Origin: Marivivens aquimaris
GTDB taxonomy: Bacteria > Pseudomonadota > Alphaproteobacteria > Rhodobacterales > Rhodobacteraceae
Direction of reading: 5' to 3'
Assembly (NCBI RefSeq): GCF_015220045.1
Contig: NZ_JADBGB010000001.1
Span: forward strand, 2,420,001-2,484,000
DNA: 64,000 bases
In this document: piece after piece, positions 46,801 to 55,560 of the stretch
Layout of the letters: each line of letters begins with the position of its first letter
Position numbering within the stretch: position 1 is the first letter of the stretch
Made by a program: the position numbers and the translations under genes
Notes under the pieces: generated by a model
What the model saw: the letters and a program-made list of their open reading frames with translations, nothing else
What the model was told of the DNA's origin: nothing
The model's database searches: none

Positions 46801-47155
46801 CTTTCTCAGCCTGGTCCAGATCGTAACCCGGCTCGAATTCCATCGTGATGCGGGCAGACCCTTCCGAGGACCGCGAGCTCGTGCCGCTCACCCCGTCGAC
46901 AGCAAGCAGGACGGGGTCGAGAACCTGAACAATGGCGCGGTCGACGTCTTCGGCCCCCGCACCGTCCCATTGGACCGACACGCGGATAGATTCGGTGACA
47001 ACGTCAGGAAAAAACTGCGCGCGCAGGTTCGGGTAGGAGAACGCACCCGCCACGACCATGAGCACCATCAACAGGTTGGCAGCAGTCCGGTGGCGCGTGA
47101 AATAAGACAGGATACCGCCGGCACCCCGTCCCAAGATATCGGAACCCTTGGCCAT
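43802..47155 (-). CDS. RND-family efflux transporter, inner-membrane pump
   Basis: Proton-driven pump of the AcrB/HAE1 superfamily, 1117 residues, with twelve core helices and two large periplasmic loops. Clear marks are the GIIVDDAIVVGEHADFRARR segment of helix 4 and the EQENRFLNDARLGLIFVLTGIYLTLSW region. After the usual C-terminal helix there are about 70 extra residues with two more hydrophobic stretches, so it may have fourteen helices. The adaptor gene lies one base upstream; no outer-membrane channel gene is nearby. Substrate unknown. Confidence 0.93.
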   Translation of the reverse strand: MAKGSDILGRGAGGILSYFTRHRTAANLLMVLMVVAGAFSYPNLRAQFFPDVVTESIRVSVQWDGAGAEDVDRAIVQVLDPVLLAVDGVSGTSSRSSEGSARITMEFEPGYDLDQAEKDVEAALSSVSNLPDEAEDPTISQSAWRDSVTDVIITGPVGVDQLSRLADEMVTRLFAAGVTRTTIQGVAAPETVIEVTSLSLMQHDVTLSEISSAIAAEVNASPVGDVAGASRVRTGVEKRSAEAISGIVLRSEDDNSELTIGDVATITVQGPDRDRAYYVGDNPAIEIGVVRTAQGDAIGLQHSVEDVAEAMRPTLPAGVSIDLVNTRAEQITSRLDILLVNGAEGLALVILLLFLFLNARTAIWVAMGIPVSMLAAIALMYVGGLTINMISLFALIITLGIIVDDAIVVGEHADFRARRLGEPPVVAAENAARRMFSPVFSATITTNIAFFGLMIISGRFGDLISDIPFTVVAVLTASLFECFVVLPHHLSHSVGGRERYYDLPSKWVNAGFGWFRDNVFRRIITAVITARYAVIAGAIFLLATQIAVFVRGDVQWRFFSSPEQGQVSGNIAMLAGATREDTLDMIAELQRATDTVAETYEADTGVNPIKYVIAEVGGNSGRGLSGAEDKETWQLGAITIELIGQDERPMSSSEFVAALQAEVQTSPMTETLSFRSWGAGPGGNSLEVELGGADADTLKAAAEALKTELGQIPEVSGLEDSLSYDKEELVLTLTPQGQALGFTIDQLGAELRRRLSGITAATYPDGTRSAQITVQLPEDELTADFLDRMMMRASSGDYVPLADIVTVSRETGFSTVQREDGIMLISVTGDLDDENPDRAVEVKLSMNEDILPKLETNYGVTATLGGLSEQENRFLNDARLGLIFVLTGIYLTLSWIFASWTRPLVVMSVIPFALVGTIWGHNHWSEPMSMFTVVGLLGMVGIVINDSIVLVTTVDEYAEERGLFPAIIDGVSDRLRAVLLTTATTVLGLAPLLYERSSDAQFLKPTVITLVYGLSFGLVMVLLVVPSLMAIQADISRQISSFRHALRAPRRIWVPTVLGVLLMLGALGAVVVPAMLGAPLAGLPASAAAAFGLFAAILGVGLLAIYAISAVALGRRA

Positions 47156-47156
47156 C

Positions 47157-48611
47157 TCAGCCTCCCATCCGGCTTTCGAGCCGCTCTATGGTGGCGGCGG
47201 GGACGGACGGTTGTTCAAGCTGCGCGAGGATACCCGACTTCATCTCGTCCGGCATCTGGCTGGCGGTCACGAAGGCGACAAGCTTTGCGCGGCGCTCGTC
47301 ATCGAGGTCGATCATCTCGGGCGCTTCGGCGGTTTCCTCGGCTGTGCCGCCAACCGGCTCCACCTTGATACCAGAGCCAAGGAGCGGCGAGCGGGTGGCA
47401 ACAATCTGGCGACCCGCGAGGTCGATAGCCTCGATGATCACATCGTCGCCCTGACGGCGGAGCAGTTCGATAGCCACGAACTCCAGACGGTTTTCTTCGC
47501 CCAGCGCCAAAACACCACCATCCGAACCAACGGCCGTCGACGGGACGCTAGCCACATTGGTCAGATCGGGTTCGGTGATTTTGACGGAAACAAAGTCACC
47601 CGGACGCAGGCCCGGCGCGGGATCAAGCTGCGCGTAAAGCAATCGGCCAGTCTGGCCGTCGCCGACAGTGGCGCTTTCGCGTGTGATCCGACCAGTGGTT
47701 TCGAGCGAGAAGCCGGAGACCTCAAGCGCGACAGTCACCGACAGATCGAGCAGATCGCCATCGTCGCCTAGCAAACGGACGTATTGGGCGGTCGAAACAC
47801 GGAAAGCGACCTCCAAAGCGGACGGGTCGATGAGTTCGGCAATCTGTTCGTTGGCTGTGACACGACCGCCTTGCAGCGCAGAAACACCCGAAAGCGTGCC
47901 GTCGAAATTCGCAGTGATGTCTGTGTCGGCGACGGTGCGCTCGGCCTCTGCGACAGTCAGCTTCACACGATCGAGCGAGGTCATCGCCTGATCCACGCGC
48001 GCCTCGGCTTGAGCGACGGAGTTGCGCTGGGACAAAACGGAGGATTGAGCGGAGGCAACGGCCAGTTCGGCAGTTTCCACATCGGCGGCGGTTGCGGTGC
48101 CGCGCTCCCGCAGCGCCTTGGCACGGTCCAGCGCGGCTTGACGAAGGTCGGCTTGGCCCTGCGCTTCGGTCAGGCTATCGCGGGCGATTTCCAGCGCGCT
48201 CTGGGCGTCGCGCAGTTCGGCCTCGGCGTCACGCTGATCGGCTTCGGCGCGGAACAGGTCAGACTCGGCATCGGTTGGGTCGATCTTGACCAGCAACTGG
48301 TCCGCCTCGACGCTTCCGCCTTCGACAAACGCCGGATCGGTCTCAATCACTGTGCCTGCGACGGGGCTCCGCAAAAGAAGCGTCCGCAGCGCACGAATTT
48401 CGCCGAAGACCGTCATTTCAGGAGCAATTGTTTCAGGCGTCACGGTCACGACATCGACCGAAGCGACCCTTTCGCGTTGACCGAACGATCGCGGTTCCTG
48501 CGCCATTTTCTCAGCCACGGCGAGCCGCAGCGTGTTGCCTGCCAAGACCAATAGGGCAAGCGTTAATCCCAATAAAAATAAGCCTGTAAGGCTCCTGCGT
48601 AGAAATCGCAT
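47157..48611 (-). CDS. RND efflux periplasmic adaptor (membrane fusion protein)
   Basis: Adaptor of the HlyD/AcrA class, 484 residues. An N-terminal membrane anchor (GLFLLGLTLALLVLAGNTL) is followed by a lipoyl half-motif (LLLRSPVAGTVIET), a long alpha-helical hairpin (about residues 110-220), the second lipoyl half (DITANFDGTLSGV), a beta-barrel domain, and an unusual C-terminal tail of about 60 residues that looks helical. Start ATG at 48609-48611; an in-frame start at 48629 is possible. It is co-transcribed with the pump gene. Confidence 0.92.
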   Translation of the reverse strand: MRFLRRSLTGLFLLGLTLALLVLAGNTLRLAVAEKMAQEPRSFGQRERVASVDVVTVTPETIAPEMTVFGEIRALRTLLLRSPVAGTVIETDPAFVEGGSVEADQLLVKIDPTDAESDLFRAEADQRDAEAELRDAQSALEIARDSLTEAQGQADLRQAALDRAKALRERGTATAADVETAELAVASAQSSVLSQRNSVAQAEARVDQAMTSLDRVKLTVAEAERTVADTDITANFDGTLSGVSALQGGRVTANEQIAELIDPSALEVAFRVSTAQYVRLLGDDGDLLDLSVTVALEVSGFSLETTGRITRESATVGDGQTGRLLYAQLDPAPGLRPGDFVSVKITEPDLTNVASVPSTAVGSDGGVLALGEENRLEFVAIELLRRQGDDVIIEAIDLAGRQIVATRSPLLGSGIKVEPVGGTAEETAEAPEMIDLDDERRAKLVAFVTASQMPDEMKSGILAQLEQPSVPAATIERLESRMGG

Positions 48612-48691
48612 ATGTAGTGTTCCCGTCACTGACGTCGGCGGGACCGTGACAGGTCACCGGCCGAGCTCAAGTCTACATACGCGGGTTTACG

Positions 48692-49234
48692 TTATTTCCG
48701 TCGCATATGTTCATCGAGGCGCGGCATGATCTCGACAAAGTTACAGGGGCGGTGTCTGAAATCGAGCTGTTTGACCAAGATTTCATCCCAAGCATCGCGG
48801 CAGGCACCTGGACTGCCCGGCAATGCAAACAGGTAGGTGCCCTGCGCCACACCAGCAGTCGCACGGCTCTGGACGGCGCTGGTGCCGATTTTCTGCATAG
48901 AGACGATGGTGAACACCGTCCCGAAGGCGTCGATCTCTTTCTCGTAAACATCGCGGTGCGCTTCGACCGTCACATCGCGGCCCGTCAGCCCCGTGCCGCC
49001 GGTCGAAATGACGACGTCGATACCGTCGTCCACGCACCACGCTCGGAGTTGCGAGGCGATGGCGTCGCGTTCATCAGGCAGGATTTTGCGTGCGGCGAGA
49101 ATATGGCCTGCCTCTGCAATGCGCTCCACCAGCGTATCACCCGAACGGTCATCGGCGAGCGAGCGGGTATCGCTGACGGTCAGCACCGCAATCCGCACCG
49201 GAATGAACTCTTTGGATTCGTCGATGCGGCTCAT
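48692..49234 (-). CDS. moaB: Molybdenum cofactor protein MoaB/Mog-type
   Basis: Acts in molybdopterin adenylylation, or is a paralog of that enzyme. The 180-residue protein has the family motifs IAVLTVSDTRSLADDRSGD, VVISTGGTGLTGRD and ALPGSPGACRDAWDEIL. The start at 49234 (MSRIDESKEFIPVRI) fits the family. It lies 2 bases after the uracil-DNA glycosylase gene and is co-transcribed with it. Confidence 0.92.
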   Translation of the reverse strand: MSRIDESKEFIPVRIAVLTVSDTRSLADDRSGDTLVERIAEAGHILAARKILPDERDAIASQLRAWCVDDGIDVVISTGGTGLTGRDVTVEAHRDVYEKEIDAFGTVFTIVSMQKIGTSAVQSRATAGVAQGTYLFALPGSPGACRDAWDEILVKQLDFRHRPCNFVEIMPRLDEHMRRK

Positions 49235-49236
49235 AG

Positions 49237-50013
49237 TCAGTCTTCCAGTCTTGCACTCAAATCGAGGAGGTCCGCCCAAGCTTCGCGTTTCGCGAGCGGT
49301 TGGCGGAGCAGATAAGCGGGGTGGAACATCGGCAGCACGGGTTTACCCAGCGCCTCGGTCCAATTGCCGCGAATTCGGGTGATCCCGCCTTTACCGAGCA
49401 GCGCCTGACAAGGCGTGTTGCCCATCAAGACGATGAAGTCGGGCGACACCAGTTCGACGTGCCGTTTCAGGAACGGCAGCATCATCGCAATTTCCTTGGC
49501 ATCAGGCGTGCGGTTCGCAGGCGGGCGCCATGGCATCACATTGGTGATGTAAATCGACTTGGCCGGATCGGGCGAATTACGGGTCAGGCCGATGCACCCG
49601 AACATCTTGTCCAGCAGATGACCCGCGCGGCCCACGAACGGTTTGCCAGCGAGGTCCTCTTCGCGGCCCGGCGCTTCACCGATGATCATCACGCGGGCAT
49701 CGGGATTGCCGTCGCAAAAAACAAAGTTTTTCGCGCCCAGCTTCAGTTCGCAATGCTCGAACGCCTGCATCGCATCGCCCAGTGCCTCGCGGGACACGGC
49801 AGCGGAAGCGGCAGCGGTGGCTTCCTGAGCGGGATCGACCTCCACGGGCTGCGGCGGAACTGGCGGACCCTTGGGCTTGGTCTCGACGACAGCCGGCTCT
49901 TCGACCTTTTCGAAACGATCAACGGGCGTGTCGAGAATAGCCTCGTCCACGCCAAGCTCGACCTGCCATTCCAGCAGGGCACGCGCTGTCCAGTAATCAA
50001 CCGCAGAATCCAT
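49237..50013 (-). CDS. Family 4/5-type uracil-DNA glycosylase
   Basis: Base-excision repair enzyme that removes uracil from DNA. The 258-residue protein has an N-terminal Pro/Val/Glu-rich part (about 35-65), then the catalytic domain. The key motif is [20 protein letters not shown], followed by [14 protein letters not shown] and the [10 protein letters not shown] motif. In family 4 enzymes four Cys bind an iron-sulfur cluster; CEHCEL-like and later Cys positions are partly visible ([18 protein letters not shown]). The ATG at 50011-50013 is in frame and fits the family, whereas longer readings would run into pyrB on the other strand. Confidence 0.9.
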   Translation of the reverse strand: MDSAVDYWTARALLEWQVELGVDEAILDTPVDRFEKVEEPAVVETKPKGPPVPPQPVEVDPAQEATAAASAAVSREALGDAMQAFEHCELKLGAKNFVFCDGNPDARVMIIGEAPGREEDLAGKPFVGRAGHLLDKMFGCIGLTRNSPDPAKSIYITNVMPWRPPANRTPDAKEIAMMLPFLKRHVELVSPDFIVLMGNTPCQALLGKGGITRIRGNWTEALGKPVLPMFHPAYLLRQPLAKREAWADLLDLSARLED

Positions 50014-50127
50014 AGCGGCGACACTATTCTGTTTTTGAACCGATGTGCAGAGGCAAACGCGCCCGCGCCGCTTGCCGCCGCGTGGACCTGTTCCTATAAG
50101 CAGGCAGCCGCGCCATCGGAGGACAAA

Positions 50128-51090
50128 ATGACTTTCAACGCTGCCCACCTTCTGGGAATCGAACACCTCCACCCGACGGAAATCACGACTTTGCTCGATC
50201 TGGCGGACACTTACGCCAACGACAACCGCGCGGGCGTCGCGCACAAGGACGTGCTCGCGGGCCTGACCCAAGTGAACATGTTCTTCGAGAATTCGACCCG
50301 CACCCAGTCGAGCTTCGAACTTGCGGGCAAGCGCCTTGGAGCGGACGTGATGAACATGTCGATGGCGACCTCTTCGGTCAAAAAGGGCGAGACGCTGATC
50401 GATACCGCGCTGACGCTGAACGCGATGCATCCCGACCTGCTGGTGGTGCGTCACGGCTCTTCGGGTGCTGTCGACCTGCTGGCGCAGAAGGTGAACTGCG
50501 CCGTGCTGAACGCCGGTGATGGTCGCCACGAGCACCCGACCCAGGCGCTGCTCGACGCGCTCACCATCCGCCGCGCCAAAGGCCGCCTCCACCGTCTGAA
50601 CATCGCGATTTGCGGCGACATTGCCCACAGCCGCGTGGCGCGTTCCAACATCCTGCTGCTCGGCAAGATGGAGAACCGCATCCGCCTGATCGCTCCGCCG
50701 ACACTGATGCCTTCCGGCGTACAGGAATTCGGCGTCGAGGTTTACGACGACATGCGCGAAGGTCTGAAGGACGTCGATGTCGTCATGATGCTGCGCCTTC
50801 AGAAAGAACGCATGGACGGCGGTTTCATCCCGTCCGAGCGCGAGTATTTCCACCGCTTCGGCCTTGATGCCGAGAAATTTGCCTACGCCAAGGAAGACGC
50901 TATCGTCATGCACCCGGGGCCGATGAACCGCGGTGTGGAAATCGACGGCACGATTGCCGACGACATCAACCACTCCGTGATCCAGACGCAGGTCGAAATG
51001 GGCGTTGCCGTCCGCATGGCCGCCATGGATCTGCTGGCTCGCAACCTCCGCGCCCGCCGCGCGGCAGAGCAACAGGACACGATGGTATGA
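50128..51090 (+). CDS. pyrB: Aspartate carbamoyltransferase catalytic subunit
   Basis: Makes carbamoyl-aspartate from carbamoyl phosphate and aspartate, the first committed step of pyrimidine synthesis. The 320-residue protein has the carbamoyl phosphate site [13 protein letters not shown], the motif [10 protein letters not shown], and [10 protein letters not shown]. No regulatory subunit (pyrI) follows, as is usual outside enterics. The ribosome site GGAGG at 50118-50122 fixes the ATG at 50128. The end overlaps the next gene by 4 bases (ATGA). Confidence 0.97.
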   Translation: MTFNAAHLLGIEHLHPTEITTLLDLADTYANDNRAGVAHKDVLAGLTQVNMFFENSTRTQSSFELAGKRLGADVMNMSMATSSVKKGETLIDTALTLNAMHPDLLVVRHGSSGAVDLLAQKVNCAVLNAGDGRHEHPTQALLDALTIRRAKGRLHRLNIAICGDIAHSRVARSNILLLGKMENRIRLIAPPTLMPSGVQEFGVEVYDDMREGLKDVDVVMMLRLQKERMDGGFIPSEREYFHRFGLDAEKFAYAKEDAIVMHPGPMNRGVEIDGTIADDINHSVIQTQVEMGVAVRMAAMDLLARNLRARRAAEQQDTMV

Positions 51091-51629
51091 CCGACAACCC
51101 GCTCCATATCCCGAATGGCCACATCGGAACCGCTTGGGTTTTCACGGCCGACATTCCGGAGAGCGAGTTCGACGCATTCAAAGCCAATGGCATCGACGCG
51201 GCCACCGGCCAGATCATCGACACGGACTTTATCGAGCTGTTCGATCCCGCGAACCTCGCAGGCTACAGCTTGAGCCGCTATCTGTCCGAGGCGAACGGCC
51301 TGCACCACGAACAGGTTGCCGCTGATGCCGCGAAACTGGACGCCATCACCAAGCCTGTGCTGATCATCTACTCGTCGTCGCTCCGCGATGGCCCGCTGGA
51401 TTTCGATCCGAAAGCACCGGTCGAGTTCGTGGGCCGCTACGACAACCAGCCGACCAAGCCCGTTCAGGCATCGATCACCGGCCAGCACGATACCGAAGGG
51501 TTCGGTGTCAGCGCGCCCGAAACTACCAAGAAGCCGAAATCCGATGCGCGGATAGGCGGAATGGTCGCAATGGCGGCGCTTGCCGTCATGGCTCTGCTGG
51601 TTATCCTGATGGTGTTCATCGCAGGATAA
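51087..51629 (+). CDS. Tail-anchored protein of unknown function in the pyr operon
   Basis: A 180-residue protein with a soluble N-terminal part (about 1-145), which has mixed alpha/beta character, and a single C-terminal transmembrane helix ([20 protein letters not shown], about 157-177). There is no signal peptide, so the bulk should face the cytoplasm. The ATG overlaps the pyrB stop, so it is translationally coupled to pyrB. I do not recognise the family. The position between pyrB and the PyrC-like gene suggests a link to that enzyme pair, but this is only inference. Confidence 0.8.
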   Translation: MTDNPLHIPNGHIGTAWVFTADIPESEFDAFKANGIDAATGQIIDTDFIELFDPANLAGYSLSRYLSEANGLHHEQVAADAAKLDAITKPVLIIYSSSLRDGPLDFDPKAPVEFVGRYDNQPTKPVQASITGQHDTEGFGVSAPETTKKPKSDARIGGMVAMAALAVMALLVILMVFIAG

Positions 51630-51632
51630 AAC

Positions 51633-52103
51633 ATGGCCCGGCGTCAGCACCACCAACACAATGCGGTTCTGGGCATGAACCGCACTTTCGCTCCGACGCT
51701 CCCGCTCGAAGATGGCGAAGTCGAGCTTGCACGCTATCAGGCTGACACAATGACCTTCTGGCGGTCGCAGGCGTGGATCGCGCTGTTCTTTTCGATACTC
51801 GCGGCTGGCATTCTGATCGGCATCGGCAATGCGTACTGGTGGACGGGCGTCGTTGGCGCGATGGCGGCAATCGGTGTGCGGACGCTCTACCTCGGTCCGG
51901 ACGAGCGTAAGGACGTCTGGGTTCTCACGAACCGCCGCCTAATGGGGCCGATGAACCGCAGCACAACGCTCTCCAATATCAGCGCGGTCAACGTCATCTG
52001 GACCGCAGTGCAGGTCGTGACGATCACCGGCGACAAAATCCTGATCCGTTACCGCCCCGATCCGGCAGAGACCAAAGCCGAAATCGAGCGCGCTGCATCC
52101 TGA
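51633..52103 (+). CDS. Small membrane protein with PH-like domain
   Basis: A 156-residue protein with two adjacent transmembrane helices (WIALFFSILAAGILIGIGNAYWW and TGVVGAMAAIGVRTLYL, about 47-88). The C-terminal region DVWVLTNRRLMGPMNRSTTLSNISAV resembles the bacterial pleckstrin-homology type, which often starts with VLTNRRL. It lies 3 bases after the preceding gene. Function unknown; the PH-like part is cytoplasmic if the N-terminus is too. Confidence 0.75.
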   Translation: MARRQHHQHNAVLGMNRTFAPTLPLEDGEVELARYQADTMTFWRSQAWIALFFSILAAGILIGIGNAYWWTGVVGAMAAIGVRTLYLGPDERKDVWVLTNRRLMGPMNRSTTLSNISAVNVIWTAVQVVTITGDKILIRYRPDPAETKAEIERAAS

Positions 52104-52184
52104 CGCGGTGCCTCTGCGACCTTTTCACTGCCGCCGATAAGCGTTAGACCCCGCCTAACGGGCCGCCTGCCCGAGGGGTTGGAC

Positions 52185-53468
52185 ATGAACGATATTCTCT
52201 TCAAGAACGCACGCCTCATCGATCCGGTCACTCTCACCGACGAGAGCGGTTCGATTGCGGTCAGGAACGGAAAAATTTCCGGCGTCTATCGCGGAAACGA
52301 GGCAGACGATGTGACCGCTGCCGAAGTCATCGACTGCGGCGGCATGTGCCTCGCTCCCGGCATCGTGGATATGGGCGTGAAGGTTTGCGAACCTGGTGAA
52401 CGCCACAAGGAATCCTACCGCTCCGCCGGACGTGCAGCGGCTGCGGGCGGTGTGACGACCATCGTGACGCGCCCAGACACGTCGCAACCCATCGACAACC
52501 CAGAGACACTCGAATTCGTCGCCCGCCGTGCGCAGCAGGACTGCAAGGTCAACGTGCTCCACATGGCGGCGCTGACCAAAGGTCGCGCTGGCGGCGAGAT
52601 GACCGAAATCGGCTTCCTTCTGGATGGCGGCGCTGTTGCGTTCACTGACGTGGACAATGTCACGACCGACACCAAGGTTCTGACCCGCGCCCTGACCTAT
52701 GCCCGCAGCCTCGGCGCGCTGGTCGTCGGCCACCCGCAGGAGCCGGTGCTGTCGAAGGGCGCTGCTGTGACGTCGGGCAAGTTCGCATCGCTCCGCGGCC
52801 TGCCTGCCGTATCCCCGATGGCAGAGCGCATGGGCCTCGACCGCGACATTTCCCTGCTGGAGATGACCGGCGCGCGCTATCACGCCGACCAGATCACCAC
52901 TGCCCGCGCGCTGCCCGCGCTGGAGCGGGCAAAGCGCAACGGCCTCGATATCACCGCCGGTGTCAGCATCCATCACCTGACGCTCAACGAATTCGACGTG
53001 GCCGATTATCGGACGTTCTTCAAACTGACGCCGCCGCTGCGGAGCGAGGATGACCGTCAGGCAGTCATCGACGCTGTGGATAGCGGCCTGATCGACATCA
53101 TTTGCTCTATGCACTCCCCGCAAGACGAAGAGTCCAAGCGTCTGCCATTCGAGGATGCCGCTTCGGGTGCCGTGGGTCTTGAGACGCTGCTCCCTGCCGC
53201 GCTGCGCCTCTACCACAACGAACAACTGACCCTGCCGAAGCTGTTCCGCGCCCTGTCGCTGAACCCTGCTCGCCGCCTTGGTCTGGCCTGTGGCCGCCTG
53301 CTCGAAGACGCGCCCGCCGACCTCGTGCTGTTTGATCCGGATGCACCGTTTATCCTCGACCGTGCGAACCTGAAATCCAAATCCAAAAACACACCGTTTG
53401 ACGGCGCTCGGATGCAGGGTACTGTCGCCGGAACATGGGTTGCGGGTCGCCGCATCGTCGAGGAGTAA
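52185..53468 (+). CDS. Dihydroorotase-like protein, probably inactive (pseudo-dihydroorotase)
   Basis: A 427-residue member of the class I dihydroorotase family: CLAPGIVDMG, EPGERHKES, TGARYH, PPLRSEDDRQA and GLETLLPAALRL all align with it. The metal and catalytic residues are largely lost, however. The usual HVH of DxHVHxR reads G64-V-K66, the Arg reads C68, the His after ARYHxx reads Q236, and TDHAPH reads SMHSPQ, so the catalytic Asp is M309. This resembles the inactive PyrC partners known from Pseudomonas, which help aspartate carbamoyltransferase assemble. An active dihydroorotase should exist elsewhere. Start ATG at 52185 with GAGGGG upstream. Confidence 0.88.
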   Translation: MNDILFKNARLIDPVTLTDESGSIAVRNGKISGVYRGNEADDVTAAEVIDCGGMCLAPGIVDMGVKVCEPGERHKESYRSAGRAAAAGGVTTIVTRPDTSQPIDNPETLEFVARRAQQDCKVNVLHMAALTKGRAGGEMTEIGFLLDGGAVAFTDVDNVTTDTKVLTRALTYARSLGALVVGHPQEPVLSKGAAVTSGKFASLRGLPAVSPMAERMGLDRDISLLEMTGARYHADQITTARALPALERAKRNGLDITAGVSIHHLTLNEFDVADYRTFFKLTPPLRSEDDRQAVIDAVDSGLIDIICSMHSPQDEESKRLPFEDAASGAVGLETLLPAALRLYHNEQLTLPKLFRALSLNPARRLGLACGRLLEDAPADLVLFDPDAPFILDRANLKSKSKNTPFDGARMQGTVAGTWVAGRRIVEE

Positions 53469-53471
53469 ACA

Positions 53472-54080
53472 ATGCCCACCTTCACCGAAGCGCCGCTCGT
53501 TCTGCTCCTCTGGGCTATTGTCGGCTACCTTCTGGGGTCCATCCCCTTCGGGATGATCCTGTCCAAGCTGATGAACCTCGGAGATCTGCGGAGCATCGGG
53601 TCGGGCAACATCGGCGCGACCAACGTCCTGCGCACCGGCAACAAGAAAGCCGCCTTTGCGACGCTGATCCTTGATGGCGGCAAAGGTGCGGTTGCCGTGC
53701 TTCTGGCGCGCGAACTGGCGGGTGACGGCGCTGCACAGATCGCAGCCTTCGCATCATTCCTCGGTCACTGCTTCCCGATTTACATCGGCTTCAAGGGCGG
53801 TAAGGGCGTCGCGACCTTCATCGGCATCGCTCTCGCGATTGCATGGCCCGTCGGTCTGCTGGTCTGTCTGACTTGGCTCGTTGTGGCCGTCGTGACCCGC
53901 TACTCGTCGCTTTCGGCTCTGACCGCTGCCACGCTTGCACCGTTCTTCGCTTACTTCCTCGGCTTCGGTCAGATGGTGCTGCTGTTCATCCTGCTCGCGC
54001 TCGTGATTTACGTGCGGCACAAGACGAACATCGAACGGCTCATGTCTGGTCAGGAAAGCAAGATCGGCAGCAAAGGCTAA
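53472..54080 (+). CDS. plsY: Acyl-phosphate glycerol-3-phosphate acyltransferase
   Basis: Inner-membrane enzyme that puts the first acyl chain on glycerol-3-phosphate, using acyl-phosphate. The 202-residue protein has about five helices and the family motifs LGSIPFGMI, RSIGSGNIGATNVLRTGNKK split by conserved Gly/Asn, and GHCFPIYIGFKGGKGVAT, the last being the acyl-phosphate binding loop. It is last in the pyrB-plsY run and is followed by a terminator. Confidence 0.96.
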   Translation: MPTFTEAPLVLLLWAIVGYLLGSIPFGMILSKLMNLGDLRSIGSGNIGATNVLRTGNKKAAFATLILDGGKGAVAVLLARELAGDGAAQIAAFASFLGHCFPIYIGFKGGKGVATFIGIALAIAWPVGLLVCLTWLVVAVVTRYSSLSALTAATLAPFFAYFLGFGQMVLLFILLALVIYVRHKTNIERLMSGQESKIGSKG

Positions 54081-54083
54081 ACG

Positions 54084-54107
54084 AAAGGGCACCCGAAGGT
54101 GCCCTTT
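54084..54107. terminator. Bidirectional terminator between plsY and gshA
   Basis: AAAGGGCACC and GGTGCCCTTT form a perfect 10-base stem closed by a CGAA tetraloop, with extra T bases on the plus-strand side. It lies between two convergent stop codons 31 bases apart. Confidence 0.9.
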
Positions 54108-54111
54108 TTCA

Positions 54112-55482
54112 TTAGTAGCGGTAGGCTTCGTAGATCTTCGTCAGATCGCCGCCCCAGTCACCGTTGTAGTGGTCGAGCAACTCGTCCGCCGGTGTCTTGC
54201 CGCTCTCCACGCTTTCTTTCAGCGCATTGAGGAAGTGGGTCTCGTCAGGGATCATGCCGTTCGCACCAGCACGGGCGCGGGCCTTCAGGCCACCTTCGGC
54301 GATCGAAACGACTTCGCGGGCTAGCTCATGCATGTTGATGTCGCCGACCTGCGCCTGAAGGCCCTGTTCGGACGCCGCAACGCGCAGAGTCTCGCGGGTC
54401 TCGGCATCCCAGCCTTTGACGATATCCCAAGCGGCATCCATCGCGGACTGATCGTACAGTAGACCGACCCAGAACGCGGGCAGCGCGCAGAGCCGACGCC
54501 ACGGGCCACCATCGGCGCCGCGCATTTCGATGAACTTCTTCAGACGCACCTCGGGGAAGACGGTCGTCAGGTGGTCCGCCCAGTCCGACATCGTCGGCTT
54601 TTCACCCGGCAATGCGGGAAGCTCGCCCTTGAGGAAGTCGCGGAACGACTGGCCCAGCGCGTCGATGTATTTGCCGTCGCGGTAGACAAAGTACATCGGC
54701 ACATCGAGCACGTATTCGACATAACGCTCGAAGCCGAAGTCCTCTTCGAACACGAACGGCAGCATCCCCGTGCGGGAATCGTCGAGGCCCCGCCAAACAC
54801 GGCTACGCCACGACTTGTGTCCGTTCACCTTACCGTCGAGGAACGGCGAATTTGCAAAGAGCGCAGTTGCGAGCGGCTGGAGAGCCAGCGACACGCGCAT
54901 CTTCTGGATCATGTCCGCCTCGGACGAGAAGTCGAGGTTCACCTGAACCGTGCTGGTCCGGTACATCATCTGTTTGCCGTGAGTACCGACGCGATCCATG
55001 TAATCGGTCATCAAGGCATAGCGGCCCTTGGGCATACGCGGCATATCATCATGCGACCAGATCGGCGCAGCGCCGAGGCCGATGAACTCCACACCGATTT
55101 CGTCCGCGATGCTTTTGACCTCGCGCAGGTGGGTGTTCACCTCGTCGCAAGTCTGGTGGATGTTTTCGAGCGGCGCGCCCGACAGTTCCAGCTGACCACC
55201 AGGTTCGAGGCTGACGTTCGCACCGTCCTTGGTCAGGCCGATAATGTTGTCGCCTTCAAAAACCGGATCCCAGCTATTGCGGGACTGAAGAGCCTCAAGC
55301 ACGGCCTTGATCGAGCGCGGGCCGTCGTAAGGCAGCGGGCGCAGGTTGTCTTTGCAATAGCCGAACTTCTCGTGCTCGGTCCCGATTCGCCAGTCGGACT
55401 TGGGCTTGCAGCCGGATGCAAGGTACTCAGCGAGGTCTTCGTGACGCTCGATGAGGCCGCCGCCGGATTGGGGAATAGACAT
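54112..55482 (-). CDS. gshA: Glutamate-cysteine ligase
   Basis: Joins glutamate and cysteine in the first step of glutathione synthesis. The 456-residue protein belongs to the plant/alphaproteobacterial group: SDWRIGTEHEKFGYC near the N-terminus, SLEPGGQLELSGAPLE for substrate binding, and YRTSTVQVNLDFSSEADM. The start MSIPQSGGG at 55482 follows GGCTTTCC; an in-frame ATG at 55530 adds residues without homology. Cytoplasmic. gshB is not in the window. Confidence 0.94.
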   Translation of the reverse strand: MSIPQSGGGLIERHEDLAEYLASGCKPKSDWRIGTEHEKFGYCKDNLRPLPYDGPRSIKAVLEALQSRNSWDPVFEGDNIIGLTKDGANVSLEPGGQLELSGAPLENIHQTCDEVNTHLREVKSIADEIGVEFIGLGAAPIWSHDDMPRMPKGRYALMTDYMDRVGTHGKQMMYRTSTVQVNLDFSSEADMIQKMRVSLALQPLATALFANSPFLDGKVNGHKSWRSRVWRGLDDSRTGMLPFVFEEDFGFERYVEYVLDVPMYFVYRDGKYIDALGQSFRDFLKGELPALPGEKPTMSDWADHLTTVFPEVRLKKFIEMRGADGGPWRRLCALPAFWVGLLYDQSAMDAAWDIVKGWDAETRETLRVAASEQGLQAQVGDINMHELAREVVSIAEGGLKARARAGANGMIPDETHFLNALKESVESGKTPADELLDHYNGDWGGDLTKIYEAYRY

Positions 55483-55560
55483 GGAAAGCCTCGATCGTTG
55501 GCTGTGTCGGGAACAAACAGGTGTAGTCAAACGGTGGCCAAGTCAACCCGACCGCCAGCC

